From positions 114,689-178,688 of the forward strand of contig FXAI01000008.1 in assembly GCA_900177435.1 (NCBI GenBank): a stretch of 64,000 nucleotides of DNA, read 5' to 3'. Every line of letters starts with the position of its first letter. The stretch's first letter is position 1. The notes below the pieces were generated by a model, which was not told where the DNA came from, searched no databases, and saw only the letters and a list, made by a program, of their open reading frames with translations. Below, in pieces: positions 47,017 to 56,247 of this stretch. The position numbers and the translations under genes were made by a program. Origin of the DNA: Alteromonadaceae bacterium Bs31. GTDB taxonomy: Bacteria > Pseudomonadota > Gammaproteobacteria > Pseudomonadales > Cellvibrionaceae.

Positions 47017-49101
47017 TTGAGCATCAGCCAACGCACTCTGTTTCTGGTCATCGTCGGTACACTGTCCAGTCTTATACCGCTTCTATTCGTGCTTTTGGGA
47101 ATGGAATCCGGGGGCTATCGCAACCTAATCCTGTTCACCGGGCTCGGCTTATTCGCGCTTACATTGTTGTTGGGGCTGGGCTTGTGGCGCGCTTTGGTGC
47201 AGCCTCTAAACGACATGCAAGAGCAGCTCTCCAAAGCTAAAGGCGCACTGGATTTAACGCAGCGCTTTCACGCTGCTGGTGACGACGAATTTGCTGCTGT
47301 TCTGCGGTATCAGGACCAATTATTTAAGAGCCTTAAGGGCTGCTTCGAAAGTATATCCAGTGACGCCAAAGGCTTGGTGGGCACCCTGGACGAAATCGAT
47401 ACTTCCGCCAGGAACATTGCCCGTAACTCTCAGCTGCAAAGTGATGCTTCCCAGCATATGAATCAGTCAATTGATGAGATGGTTCATGGTATTGCTACCG
47501 TAGCTCATGAGAGTGAAGCTGCGCGCAGCCATACCCGCGAAACCCGTGAAGTGTCGGAGCTTGGCACCGTGGACATCCACAATACCGTGGACAGTATTCA
47601 GCGTGTGTCTAAAACGGTTGAGCAGGCCTCTTCGAGCATTCATGCCCTGCGTGAAGACTGTAACAGTATTGCAGAAATGGCGGTGGTTATTCACCAGATC
47701 GCCGATCAAACAAATTTACTTGCCCTCAATGCTGCCATCGAGGCTGCTCGCGCTGGTGAGCAGGGGCGCGGGTTTGCGGTGGTTGCCGACGAGGTGCGAA
47801 ACCTGGCACAGCGCTCGGCGGAGTCTACCCAGGAAATCAGTAAAATCGTCAGCCGTATGCAGGACAATGCATCCAATGCGGTGGGCAGTATGGAGGCAAC
47901 CGAGAAAGAGGTTAACCTGGGAGTGGAGCACGCCCAGCGGGCCGGGGTATCTATCGACCAAATTAACACCGGCACGGTAACTGCAGCCCAGGCGGTTGAA
48001 AGTATTGTGGAGTCCATACAGCTGCAGCAGGCGGCCAGTCAGGACGTGTTGGCTAAAATTGCCCAAATTTCACAGATGAGTGAACAGAATTCCAGTGCTG
48101 CAACGGCCTCTGCCCGCTCTATAGGGCGCATAGGTACCAATGCCCTCGCTATCAACGAAACCCTTTCCAGCATTACCTACATCGACAAGGACAAGCAGTT
48201 AGTGGAATTGCGCGTTGCCGATATGCATGGCCCCGACCACCCCGCCATTCGAGCGCTGTCTCATATGTCTGAGCTCTTGAAAGAGCGCAGTCACGGGCGT
48301 ATTCAGTTGGAAATATGCAATGACGGTGTACTGGGCAACGACGCTGAAGTATTCGAAAAACTGCGCCGTGGCAGTGTGGATATGATGCGTGCGAACCCCT
48401 CCCTGCTAAACGCCGAGGTGCCCGAGAGTGTATTGCTATCGCTACCCTTCCTGTTTAGTTCAACCGACCATATGCATCGGGTGACAGATGGTGATTGTGG
48501 CAAGGAAATTCTTGATGCCTGCCAGTCAGTTGGCTTGGTTGGCCTGGCCTTCTATGACAGTGGTGCGAGATCCATATATGCCAGTAAGCCGGTGAGATCC
48601 CCTGCCGATACTCAGGGTATGCGCTTGCGAGTGATGCCTTCCGATATGTGGGTAGCGGTGGCACAAGCCATGGGTGCCGAAGGCATAAAAATGGGTATGA
48701 ACGAATTGATTAACGCCAAAAAAACAGGGCTTATAGATGCCGCAGAAAACAACATTCCAACCTTTGATGCTTACCAGCAGCATCAAGCCTTTGATCACTT
48801 CTCCTATACCGAGCACGCGATGGTGCCAGAGTTAGTCATTTTCTCGAAAAAACGCTGGGATAAAATCGCGGCAGAGGATCAGAAGTTGATTGCCCAATGC
48901 GCGCGGGAATCGGTACCGGTAATGCGTCGCTACTGGAATGAAAGTGAAAAAGCCGCTCTGGAAAATAGTATGCGAGCTGGCGTGACCATTATAAAAGATG
49001 TTGATAAAAGCGCTTTTCAGCAGAAGATGCAGCCGGTGTACAACTCCCTTGTTAAAACTGACGCTCAAAAGCGCCTGCTAGGAAAAATTCAGAGCCTCTA
49101 A
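47017..49101 (+). CDS. Chemoreceptor fused to a C-terminal DctP (TRAP) ligand domain
   Basis: A 694-aa protein. Two membrane helices (about 5-27 and 36-60) are joined by only ~10 residues, so there is almost no periplasmic sensor. HAMP follows, then the chemoreceptor signalling domain with the conserved hairpin tip [20 protein letters not shown] (from about 230). From about 390 to the end is a complete DctP-like solute-binding domain: [49 protein letters not shown] with the carboxylate-binding Arg, and AAENNIPTF. The start is TTG at 47017, five bases after GGGAGG; the longer frame from 46873 has no such site. Confidence 0.9.
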   Translation: MSISQRTLFLVIVGTLSSLIPLLFVLLGMESGGYRNLILFTGLGLFALTLLLGLGLWRALVQPLNDMQEQLSKAKGALDLTQRFHAAGDDEFAAVLRYQDQLFKSLKGCFESISSDAKGLVGTLDEIDTSARNIARNSQLQSDASQHMNQSIDEMVHGIATVAHESEAARSHTRETREVSELGTVDIHNTVDSIQRVSKTVEQASSSIHALREDCNSIAEMAVVIHQIADQTNLLALNAAIEAARAGEQGRGFAVVADEVRNLAQRSAESTQEISKIVSRMQDNASNAVGSMEATEKEVNLGVEHAQRAGVSIDQINTGTVTAAQAVESIVESIQLQQAASQDVLAKIAQISQMSEQNSSAATASARSIGRIGTNALAINETLSSITYIDKDKQLVELRVADMHGPDHPAIRALSHMSELLKERSHGRIQLEICNDGVLGNDAEVFEKLRRGSVDMMRANPSLLNAEVPESVLLSLPFLFSSTDHMHRVTDGDCGKEILDACQSVGLVGLAFYDSGARSIYASKPVRSPADTQGMRLRVMPSDMWVAVAQAMGAEGIKMGMNELINAKKTGLIDAAENNIPTFDAYQQHQAFDHFSYTEHAMVPELVIFSKKRWDKIAAEDQKLIAQCARESVPVMRRYWNESEKAALENSMRAGVTIIKDVDKSAFQQKMQPVYNSLVKTDAQKRLLGKIQSL

Positions 49102-49315
49102 GTGATTGAGCTCGAAAATTGAAATCCATGCTGTTTTCACTTGGTATAGCTGTATACAACCCCGCTTTTTGATGTAGGTAAATTTTGCCTGCTCAAGCCG
49201 TTTGTGCGGTGACTTTTTCAAGAGTATTATCCTCGCCTCACCTCCTTTCGAGTATGTGAACTAGCGCAGTTCTTCTTCACATTCAAAGACAAACTTACCA
49301 TTAGAGGCCAGTGAT

Positions 49316-49690
49316 ATGACTAGTGAACTCATCCAGCAAGTAAACAATTGCGTAAATCAATTAAACGATGCCTTGGTTCAGCGAGATGCAGAACAGCTGA
49401 AGGCTCTTACGTCAGAGGGTTTGAGTTATGGTCACTCCAAAGGCAAGATAGAATCTCAAGACGCGTTTGTGGGCAATGTTGTCAGCGAGGGCGCAACGCA
49501 GTTCGTGTCGATTGTGATAGAAGACCAGACTACAGAAATCGTTGGCGACAACGCCATCGTTCGTCATACTTTTAAGGCTGAGACCAATAAAAACGGAAAA
49601 ACCGGCAGCTTGGAAATTAAAAATCTGTTGGTATGGTTGAAAGCCGGTGGGCAGTGGAAGTTAATTGCTCGCCAGGCTTTCTCTTTCTAG
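49316..49690 (+). CDS. NTF2-like (DUF4440-type) protein
   Basis: A 124-aa soluble protein with the SnoaL/NTF2-like cone fold pattern: an N-terminal helix (LIQQVNNCVNQLNDALVQRDAEQLKALT), then ISYGHS-like LSYGHSKGKIESQDAFV, alternating strands with IVRHTFKAETN, and the final LLVWLKAGGQWKLIARQAF. DUF4440 proteins bind small molecules or act on them; no catalytic residues can be assigned. It stands alone between the chemoreceptor and rlmJ. Confidence 0.85.
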   Translation: MTSELIQQVNNCVNQLNDALVQRDAEQLKALTSEGLSYGHSKGKIESQDAFVGNVVSEGATQFVSIVIEDQTTEIVGDNAIVRHTFKAETNKNGKTGSLEIKNLLVWLKAGGQWKLIARQAFSF

Positions 49691-49825
49691 TTTTTTCTTC
49701 ATTTAGCTGTGGGCCTTAACGAGGCTCACAGGCTTGGTAAGCCCCTCCTGTTGTTTGGATTTCTTCGTTATACCGTCTCACCGATTTTTCTAAAGCGCTT
49801 AAGACCGATAGCAGGCTAGATTATT

Positions 49826-50650
49826 ATGCTCAGTTACCAGCACCAATACCACGCAGGCAATCACGCTGATGTTTTAAAACACTGGCTGCTCATTGAATGC
49901 GTAAAATACTTACAGAAAAAAGATAAACCTTTTGATTATATCGACACTCACGCTGGTGCCGGTATGTATGGCTTGAATTCTGTGGAAGCACTAAAGACCG
50001 GAGAAAGTCGGGCGGGGGTGCTCAAGCTCGATTGGCCCAACCTAAAGGGCTTTGAAGAATATCACGCCCTTGTTGCCAAAGACTTGGCGCAGGCGCGTTA
50101 CCCGGGGTCGCCAGAGTTAGTTAATCGCTTATTGCGAGAGGGTGATCATTCCTGGTTGTTTGAATTACACCCGCAAACGCTGCAAGAACTGCAGCGCCAT
50201 TGTCAAACACAGCGCAAGACTTATGTTAAACAGCAAGACGGTTTTCAAGGCTTGTTAAGTTTACTCCCCACTAAAAGCCGCCGGGCGCTGGTGCTCATTG
50301 ACCCTTCCTATGAAATAAAATCGGATTATCAAACAGTGGTACAAATACTTGCCAAGGCGTATCAAAAAATGCCTCAGGTGATGGCGCTGTTGTGGTATCC
50401 AGTGGTGGATCGGAGTTTTATTTCTGCGATGGAGCGGGAGATTAAAAAAACCGCAATGCGAAATGTGCAGTTATTTGAGTTGTGTGTAGCCGCTGATGAA
50501 GCGAAGGGAATGACAGGCTCCGGCTTGATTGCCCTTAACCCACCCTGGCTATTGGCCGAGAGTTTTGAGCGTGTTATTCCTGCCGTAGCGAAAATGTTAG
50601 CACAGAGTGAAAGCCATCAGTGGCGTTGGGTCGAGCTGATACCGGAGTAA
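49826..50650 (+). CDS. rlmJ: 23S rRNA (adenine2030-N6)-methyltransferase
   Basis: A 274-aa methyltransferase of the RlmJ family. It begins MLSYQHQYHAGNHADVLKH, the family hallmark, then DYIDTHAGAGMYGL (SAM-binding motif I), ALVLIDPSYEIKSDYQ (the N6-adenine catalytic motif DPxY region), and GLIALNPPWLL near the C-terminus. Length is close to the E. coli protein (280). It modifies A2030 of 23S rRNA using SAM. Convergent with the PepSY gene (13-bp gap). Confidence 0.95.
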   Translation: MLSYQHQYHAGNHADVLKHWLLIECVKYLQKKDKPFDYIDTHAGAGMYGLNSVEALKTGESRAGVLKLDWPNLKGFEEYHALVAKDLAQARYPGSPELVNRLLREGDHSWLFELHPQTLQELQRHCQTQRKTYVKQQDGFQGLLSLLPTKSRRALVLIDPSYEIKSDYQTVVQILAKAYQKMPQVMALLWYPVVDRSFISAMEREIKKTAMRNVQLFELCVAADEAKGMTGSGLIALNPPWLLAESFERVIPAVAKMLAQSESHQWRWVELIPE

Positions 50651-50663
50651 CTGCCCTGTTATG

Positions 50664-51410
50664 TCAGCCCTGTTTTATGTCATTGCGCCTTTTCTTGTTT
50701 CTATTTTCTTTCTTCCACCAAAGGTAGATACCGCTGATAGAAAGAACAAAAAACAGCAGCACAAAAAAATCTAAAATCCACACACCCATCGCGCCGAGAA
50801 AGCGCCCCGCGTGAATATCCAGTATCAATCGCTCCCAACTGAATGCGCTTGGGGCTGCAGCAGTAAGTTCTTCCGGCAGCTTTTTCAAAGTATGCCAACT
50901 CGGCGCGAGCGCTGTTTTTTTGAAACTGCCTGAGTGAAAATCATAGAGCCAGTTTTGCTGCGCCGATTTTAAGCAGAGTTTTCCACAATCGGTAAGGGCA
51001 TAGACGGGGGCAGGGTAAGCGAGTCTCGCGTTTAAGCTTTCAATTAGTCTCAGCTCTTTATCCAATACATGAAGGGTCTCTTCACAAGCAATGTACAAGG
51101 TTTGCTCAATCCAAACTGCGCCGACAAAGTTGGATTCACAGGTTTGCAGAGCCTGGCTATTGAGAAGGATTTGTTTGTCCAGCTGGTATATCCAGCCCTG
51201 AGGAAGGTAACTACCAAGAGTGGGTGTGCTCTGCTCAAGATAAAATACGGCGGCCTGCGAGCGAGTGAGTTTTTTATGATCTAAACCGAAATCATTACTG
51301 TGGTTTAACAGAAAACCCGTGAAGGTGAGCAACAGTAAGATAAGTGCGCTGAAGATACCCACACGGCGATGCCAGCGCTGAAACCAGCGCCTGGTGCGAC
51401 TCTTGGACAT
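50664..51410 (-). CDS. PepSY-associated membrane protein
   Basis: A 248-aa inner-membrane protein. An N-terminal basic cluster (SKSRTRRWFQRWHRRVGIFSA) leads into TM1; the periplasmic stretch ~40-185 is followed by a C-terminal TM with ILDFFVLLFFVLSISGIYLWW and a basic tail. RWHRRVGI is typical of the PepSY-TM family, associated with iron/siderophore reduction or heme-binding membrane proteins. The gene is third in an operon after the porin and FMN-binding genes (24-bp gap to the latter), so an electron-transfer function is likely. Confidence 0.82.
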   Translation of the reverse strand: MSKSRTRRWFQRWHRRVGIFSALILLLLTFTGFLLNHSNDFGLDHKKLTRSQAAVFYLEQSTPTLGSYLPQGWIYQLDKQILLNSQALQTCESNFVGAVWIEQTLYIACEETLHVLDKELRLIESLNARLAYPAPVYALTDCGKLCLKSAQQNWLYDFHSGSFKKTALAPSWHTLKKLPEELTAAAPSAFSWERLILDIHAGRFLGAMGVWILDFFVLLFFVLSISGIYLWWKKENRNKKRRNDIKQG

Positions 51411-51434
51411 TGAAACCTGCTAAACCATGCTTTT

Positions 51435-51941
51435 TTAATGGGCGAGCGCGTGTTTATGCAGAAAAAGCGCAACTTTTGCAACTTTTTTCATCGCATTAAC
51501 AGAAAGAGTTGCTCCTGTTATGCCATCGATATCTTGGTTTAGCTGGGTTTTTTTCTTTTTGCCGCTGAGTTCTGCGCCGAGGAACTGCTCTCGGAAGAAG
51601 GGGAATTGAATTTCACCGCCGCGGCTTTCACGGTATTCAAGTACCTCTATGCGGTCAATTTTTCCATCGGTGATAGCAATACCAATGGTGATCGGCTGCT
51701 CCTTGCCCACTTCATCCAGAACCCATGCGCTGCTGTTCTGGGTTCTCCAGTAGCGCACTCGAATACCGGGAAAGCTGTAATTAAAGTTTTCGGCGATGAT
51801 TTGTTTCAGCTCAGCATTGAGCCATAAGGTCTGAATTGAAGTATCCAGTGGCTCGAACACGACTCCCGGGAAAGGCGACTCTGGCTCGGCCTGTATTGGC
51901 CAAGCCATTAAGCAAACCAAAAGAAGTAATATTCGAGACAT
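51435..51941 (-). CDS. FMN-binding domain protein
   Basis: A 168-aa periplasmic protein with a signal peptide (MSRILLLLVCLMAWPIQA). The FMN-binding motif DGITGATLS near the C-terminus offers the Thr to which ApbE attaches FMN by a phosphoester bond, as in NqrC/RnfG-type domains. DGKIDRIEVLEYRES is also family-typical. The start is four bases after the porin stop codon, implying coupled translation. Probably carries electrons for an extracytoplasmic reductase with the PepSY protein. The apbE gene is not in the window. Confidence 0.88.
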   Translation of the reverse strand: MSRILLLLVCLMAWPIQAEPESPFPGVVFEPLDTSIQTLWLNAELKQIIAENFNYSFPGIRVRYWRTQNSSAWVLDEVGKEQPITIGIAITDGKIDRIEVLEYRESRGGEIQFPFFREQFLGAELSGKKKKTQLNQDIDGITGATLSVNAMKKVAKVALFLHKHALAH

Positions 51942-51945
51942 CGCC

Positions 51946-53115
51946 TTAGAAGGACCAACCCAGGCCAAGGTTAAGGCTGTCTTGATCGTTTGCCCCTTGA
52001 CCCTGAGAATAATCAAACTTGAACACTACCTGTGGGTGTAGCCAGAAGTTCAAGCCCACATCAATGGCCTCTGAATCTTCGCTACCCTCTGCGTTTACAC
52101 TGTTATTCCAATTACTATAGCGTGCAAACAGCCCTATTTTCTCGTTAAACGTGTATGAGGGCTCCAGGTAGTAGCCTTGCTGCTTATCTCTGCCAAGGTC
52201 TTTCGCTTCTTCACCATCCAGGCTCCATTCTGCGTACAGCGCGCGCAGCTCAAAACCTTTGATTTCATAGATTGCATGGGTTTCAAAAAGATTCGCGGAG
52301 GCTTGCTCAAACTCACCCTGAGACATATTTTCCTGGTACTGGTAGGTGGCGCTTAACTCAAGGCCTCTGATTCCGCGATATTTAACTCGGCCAGTGTAGG
52401 CGAAATCATTTGCAATGGCCTTGGCTGACTTCTGTCGGCCGCTGCGAATATTGGCGCTGTCATTTTCCAGGCCGCTGTGGAAGGCAACATCATAACTGAG
52501 CCCGCTTTCGTATTGGCCGTGAATCAGTGCGCCAGTTTCCCACCAGGTGGTAGGGATTATATTTTTCTCTACGGCGTTGCGTTCAACCCCGAAAAAGGTG
52601 TCTGGCTCGTGAGTTTCGTTCAAAATGCCGACAGGAATTAAGTACTGACCGGCCACTAGACTGGTGTTTTCGGCAAAATCCCACTGAATAAAGGCTTGCT
52701 CCAATTCAATTTCCCCGGGCTTACCATCACCAGCAAGGCCGTGTTCCAGTTCTAGCTCGGAGAAAAAACGAATTTTGTCCGTGAATTCGTGGGAAATATA
52801 AAGAACGAAGCGGTGCGCATCGATTTGATCGTCGCCATTTTTAAAGTTGTTGTAATGGTGTTCGCCGTAGCCGCCAATTTTTGTCTTGCTTGCCCATTCA
52901 TTGCTCTTACTGCCTGCCGTGCTTGACCCTGTTTCCAATGCATCGGCAGTTGCTTCAACCTTCTTGTCGGTTTCTTCCTGCTCTTGTTTGAGTTCGTCAA
53001 TCTCGGCCTGTTGCTTTTTGATCAGCTCTAATAGTTCGGTATTTGTGGGCTCTGCATAAGTGGTGTGGCTTGCTGCGGCCAAGGCTAGAGCTGAAAGGCA
53101 CGCTAGGGTTTTCAT
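51946..53115 (-). CDS. OprP/OprO-like porin
   Basis: A 389-aa outer-membrane porin. A signal peptide (MKTLACLSALALAAASHTTYA) is followed by a short coiled coil (LLELIKKQQAEIDELKQEQEETDKK) and a barrel of the phosphate/anion-selective porin type (KIGGYGEHHYNNF, FFSELELEHGLAG, FIQWDFAENTSLVAGQYLIPVG, ending LNLGLGWSF). First gene of the operon with the FMN-binding and PepSY genes; AGGAG precedes the ATG. A Fur-like box lies 60-80 bp upstream. Confidence 0.88.
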   Translation of the reverse strand: MKTLACLSALALAAASHTTYAEPTNTELLELIKKQQAEIDELKQEQEETDKKVEATADALETGSSTAGSKSNEWASKTKIGGYGEHHYNNFKNGDDQIDAHRFVLYISHEFTDKIRFFSELELEHGLAGDGKPGEIELEQAFIQWDFAENTSLVAGQYLIPVGILNETHEPDTFFGVERNAVEKNIIPTTWWETGALIHGQYESGLSYDVAFHSGLENDSANIRSGRQKSAKAIANDFAYTGRVKYRGIRGLELSATYQYQENMSQGEFEQASANLFETHAIYEIKGFELRALYAEWSLDGEEAKDLGRDKQQGYYLEPSYTFNEKIGLFARYSNWNNSVNAEGSEDSEAIDVGLNFWLHPQVVFKFDYSQGQGANDQDSLNLGLGWSF

Positions 53116-53175
53116 TGGAACTCCTTTGATAATGGTAACGGATCGCATTTGGCGGCATTATACGGCAATGTAAAC

Positions 53176-53194
53176 CATTCTCAATAGCATTATC
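53176..53194 (-). promoter_or_regulatory. Putative Fur box upstream of the porin operon
   Basis: The 19-mer cattctcaatagcattatc agrees with the Fur consensus at 12 of 19 positions, including all of the CATTATC half. It lies 61-79 bp upstream of the porin ATG, where an operator would overlap the promoter. Fur control is inferred; the gene set (FMN-binding, PepSY) fits iron metabolism. Confidence 0.5.
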
Positions 53195-53361
53195 ATTTGA
53201 TGTGGATCATGTTTCCTTTAAACTGGCTGGTTTTAGCCTGTATTAATAGAACCTGGAGCGGCTTTACCTTAACAGTCTGCAACATTTTTCTGGGCATGAG
53301 TTTAAGCGAGCTCCTGTAGACTGTAGCTTTTCACTGTTTTGATAACCTTAGGAAGGAAGCC

Positions 53362-54114
53362 ATGAAATATCTCGTATTGTGTTTTGCCACCCTGCTCGTC
53401 GCTGCCTGCGGTGGTGGAAGTGTTGATTCCAGCGATGTGAAAACAGAAGGAATTCACGCAACCTTTAGAATTTATGGCCGGGGAAATGAAACACATGTAG
53501 ATGCCCGGCTCACGGTAGGGGGGCCGAACGGTTCGGACATCGAATTGTCGTCTGGGGATGCTTTCACAGCCACAGCCTTTGGAGAGAGCATAAGCCTCGA
53601 GCGGGAGCCTCAGTTGTTTGGCACTTATGATTCTTATGTTGGCGAGTTTGATGAGAATGAGAGTGACGCCTCAGTTCAGCTCAGCTTGACCCGGGCAAAC
53701 GACCCCGATGCACCGCAAAGTACAGTAAACCTGCCTCCCCGCATAAATATCAGCTCCCACGATAGCGACCGTGTCGAAACCGTTGCCGCAGAGGAAAGGA
53801 TAGTTGTGCGTTGGGACGAAAACTACACGGGTAGAATCGCGGTTAATGTTGGCCTCAACTGTGACTCCACGGCATCGCCCGATTCAACCGTTAGTTTTTT
53901 CGATGAAGAGGAGACGAGTGATATCGGTGAAATGTCTTTCCGGTTCAGCGATGTGGCTGATCAGCCAGATAGCGCTCAGATTGATACGGATTCAGCGTGT
54001 GAAGGCAGCATTTTTCTGCAACGACAAACAGACGGCACCCTCGATTCGAACTTAGATGGTGGGAATATTAAGGGCTACCAACAGCAATGGCTGGAATTTA
54101 GAGTGTTGTTTTAG
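53362..54114 (+). CDS. Lipoprotein of unknown function
   Basis: A 250-aa lipoprotein: signal MKYLVLCFATLLVAAC with lipobox LVAAC and Cys16, then GGGS. The rest is acidic, beta-rich and rich in Asp/Ser/Thr, with two Cys (near 170 and 218) that could form a disulfide. No family is recognised. It has a clear ribosome site (AAGGAAG). It is followed by a bidirectional-type hairpin at 54146-54186. Isolated, on the opposite strand to the flanking operons. Confidence 0.78.
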   Translation: MKYLVLCFATLLVAACGGGSVDSSDVKTEGIHATFRIYGRGNETHVDARLTVGGPNGSDIELSSGDAFTATAFGESISLEREPQLFGTYDSYVGEFDENESDASVQLSLTRANDPDAPQSTVNLPPRINISSHDSDRVETVAAEERIVVRWDENYTGRIAVNVGLNCDSTASPDSTVSFFDEEETSDIGEMSFRFSDVADQPDSAQIDTDSACEGSIFLQRQTDGTLDSNLDGGNIKGYQQQWLEFRVLF

Positions 54115-54145
54115 GTGAAGTTAATAGTTGCTCAGGGGAAGTGTT

Positions 54146-54186
54146 AAAAAGCTGTACCCGGTGGGCAAGCGCCCGCCGGGTACAGC
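54146..54186 (-). terminator. Strong terminator downstream of the GH5 gene
   Basis: GCTGTACCCGGTGGGC (54151-54166) pairs with GCCCGCCGGGTACAGC (54171-54186) over 16 bp (one G-T wobble) with a four-base loop. On the minus strand it is followed by five T (54150-54146), making it the intrinsic terminator of the GH5 gene 54199-56193. It may also end the lipoprotein gene on the other strand. Confidence 0.9.
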
Positions 54187-54198
54187 AAAAGTTATTAC

Positions 54199-56193
54199 TT
54201 ACTTACCAGCGCCTTCTTTAAGCGCTTCCATAGTTTGTGTATCAAATACAGTATTGGAATTCCTGTCGAAAATGCCAAAAGCATTTGCGTCGGTTCCGCC
54301 GTTATCCCAGAAGTAAGGCAGCAGGCCGTGGGCAAGTGCAGACTCGGTTACGTGCTTATGCCAGGCGGCACGTGAACGCAGGTGGAGGTCCAGATCGGCA
54401 CCTGAGAGCTGCTCGGTGCGACGCATAGCGCCGTATTCTCCAAGCACCACCGGTATACCTTTATCAACGAACTGCGATTTCATTAAACCAAACATCTCGT
54501 CTATCCAGTCCTCTTCTCCCCAGGTGGGGTTGTGGCTGGTGTCTGTTGTGGAGTGGTTACCTTCGCCCCAGTAGAAGAACTGGTTACCCCACCATTCATC
54601 CGCTTGCATCAAAGTGAACTGATAAGGCGAGTAGAAATGCACTTCAGCCATCAGGCGTCCCTGAATGGTATCTACCGGCAGTTGATGCATGAGTTCGTTG
54701 GTCTTCTCAATGTCGGTGCTCGGTCCTTGAATGATCAGTACTCGGTAGGCGTTTTTGCCTCCTGTAGAGCGCACGGCGTCAACGAAGGATTGATGGTAAG
54801 AGTTAAGAACACTCATCTGTGTGGCGTCGTCAACATTGGGCTCGTTGGCGCTGGCAAACATCAGGCGCTGGTCGAAATCACGCAAGTGAGTGGCGATCTG
54901 CTGCCAAAAGGCCACTTGTTTTTCGTTCACTGCCGCTTGAGAGCCGGGGTTGATATTGTTTTCCAGCCAGCCGCCGTCCCAGTGAATATTGACCTGCACC
55001 GTTAGGCCCTTGTCTATGCACAGTTGAATCACCTCTTTTACACGGTTCAGCCAGGCATCGTCGATTTTTGCTGTACCTTGGTCGGCGTGATCATTCCAGG
55101 CCACTGGCAGGCGGATGGAGTCGAAGCCACTGTTTTTAACCAATGTGATTAGTTCCTCAGAGATCATGGGGTTGCCCCATGCTGTCTCGCCGCCGAGGGC
55201 CTCCATGGTATTACCAATGTTCCAGCCCAGCGTAATGGTGCTTGCCAGTTGCGCTGCGTTGCTGCTCATGCCGGTCATATCGGGTGCGATAGGGTTGGTG
55301 TTGTAGTCCGGGTATGTTCCGCTGCTACCTGAACTGCTCGAACTCGAACTCGAACTCGAACTTGAACTCGAACTCGAACTGGAGGAACTACTGCTAGAAC
55401 TGCTGTTTGAGCTGGATGAGGAGCTGCTTGAACTCGACGAGCTGGTAGATCCATCGCAGCTGCCCAGGCTGGTCCATGAGTAGTCGCTACCGGGCACACT
55501 GTTGGTGTACCAGTTGGCCTGGTACAAGGTGTCCTGGTAAACCATACGGTCGCCTGATTCAGCATGGTTGTTTTCGCCACCAGCCCAGTCTTGCGCGGTC
55601 CAGTTTGGATACACGTTTACACCTGCGCAGCTGCCGCTGCCGCCAGTGCTGGAACTGGAAGAGCTTGAGCTAGACGATGAGCTTGAAGAGCTGGATGAAG
55701 AGCTGGATGAAGAGCTGCTCGAACTGGAAGACGAGGAAGTAGACGATGAGCTCGAAGACGAGCTGCTTGAGCTAGAGGATGAGCTGGAGCTGGAAGAGGT
55801 ATTGCTCTCCCCATCAGCGACACAAGCAAGGATAGTTCCCGTTGAATCGTTGCCATTGCCCTGCATACCAAAGCTGGCTGAATTGCCTGGAGCAAGGTTT
55901 CCGTTCCAGCCTATGTCTGCGGCTGTGTAGGGGTTGTCTCCGGATATCTGCGCGTTCCAGGAGCTTGTGATGGCAGAGCCGCCGTTTTGTTGCCAGCTTA
56001 CTTCCCAGCCTGTAATGCTGGATGAGCCATCGTTGGTTACGGTAATACTTGCTGTAAAGCCGCTGCCCCAATCGTTTGAAGTCGTGTACTCACACTTTAG
56101 CGCGTGAGCCTGAAGAGAAAATAATAGAGTCAGTAAGTACACACCCATTACAACAGGTGCGCGAAGAATACGACTCCGCGTTGTGCTTGTCAT
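54199..56193 (-). CDS. GH5 endoglucanase with CBM2 and CBM5
   Basis: A 664-aa secreted modular cellulase. Signal peptide (residues 1-31); CBM2 (about 33-124, two terminal Cys, GSGFTASITVTNDG, exposed Trp); polyserine linker (~132-183); CBM5/12 (~189-246: VYQDTLYQANWYTNSVPGSDYSW); second polyserine linker (~249-290); GH5 catalytic domain (~293-664). Catalytic acid/base Glu451 in FASANEP and nucleophile Glu586 in VVLGEYGA are present, as are HWDGGW and the substrate-site His. The chain ends with the family-typical VFDTQTMEAL. Beta-1,4-glucanase activity is the family expectation; specificity is unproven. Confidence 0.95.
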   Translation of the reverse strand: MTSTTRSRILRAPVVMGVYLLTLLFSLQAHALKCEYTTSNDWGSGFTASITVTNDGSSSITGWEVSWQQNGGSAITSSWNAQISGDNPYTAADIGWNGNLAPGNSASFGMQGNGNDSTGTILACVADGESNTSSSSSSSSSSSSSSSSSSSTSSSSSSSSSSSSSSSSSSSSSSSSSSSSSSTGGSGSCAGVNVYPNWTAQDWAGGENNHAESGDRMVYQDTLYQANWYTNSVPGSDYSWTSLGSCDGSTSSSSSSSSSSSSNSSSSSSSSSSSSSSSSSSSSSSSSSGSSGTYPDYNTNPIAPDMTGMSSNAAQLASTITLGWNIGNTMEALGGETAWGNPMISEELITLVKNSGFDSIRLPVAWNDHADQGTAKIDDAWLNRVKEVIQLCIDKGLTVQVNIHWDGGWLENNINPGSQAAVNEKQVAFWQQIATHLRDFDQRLMFASANEPNVDDATQMSVLNSYHQSFVDAVRSTGGKNAYRVLIIQGPSTDIEKTNELMHQLPVDTIQGRLMAEVHFYSPYQFTLMQADEWWGNQFFYWGEGNHSTTDTSHNPTWGEEDWIDEMFGLMKSQFVDKGIPVVLGEYGAMRRTEQLSGADLDLHLRSRAAWHKHVTESALAHGLLPYFWDNGGTDANAFGIFDRNSNTVFDTQTMEALKEGAGK
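55318..55450 (-). repeat. Polyserine-coding repeat (linker 2 of the GH5 gene)
   Basis: Codes for a run of Ser linking CBM5 to GH5. It contains seven tandem hexamer units of cgaact on the + strand (55339-55380; one unit has a T for C), i.e. alternating AGT TCG codons on the coding strand. Slippage-prone microsatellite-like DNA. Confidence 0.85.
55640..55800 (-). repeat. Polyserine-coding repeat (linker 1 of the GH5 gene)
   Basis: Codes for the ~50-residue Ser linker between CBM2 and CBM5, interrupted by a single Thr. Ser codons are mixed (AGC, AGT, TCG, TCC, TCT), so the DNA is less repetitive than linker 2. Confidence 0.85.
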
Positions 56194-56247
56194 GATTTGT
56201 CATCCTCGATGAATGTTAAACGTTATTATTGATTATTGTGTTGCTGT

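Noticed and set aside
47507-47980. 157-aa + strand frame
   Set aside because: Out-of-frame shadow of the chemoreceptor signalling domain.
55318-55800. Possible CRISPR-like or tandem repeat array
   Set aside because: Repetition comes from Ser codons within an open reading frame; no spaced identical repeats.
55568-55930. Long acidic + strand frame (Glu/Leu/Asp repeats)
   Set aside because: It is the antisense of the polyserine linker of the GH5 gene; the repeated acidic composition is a by-product of Ser codons.
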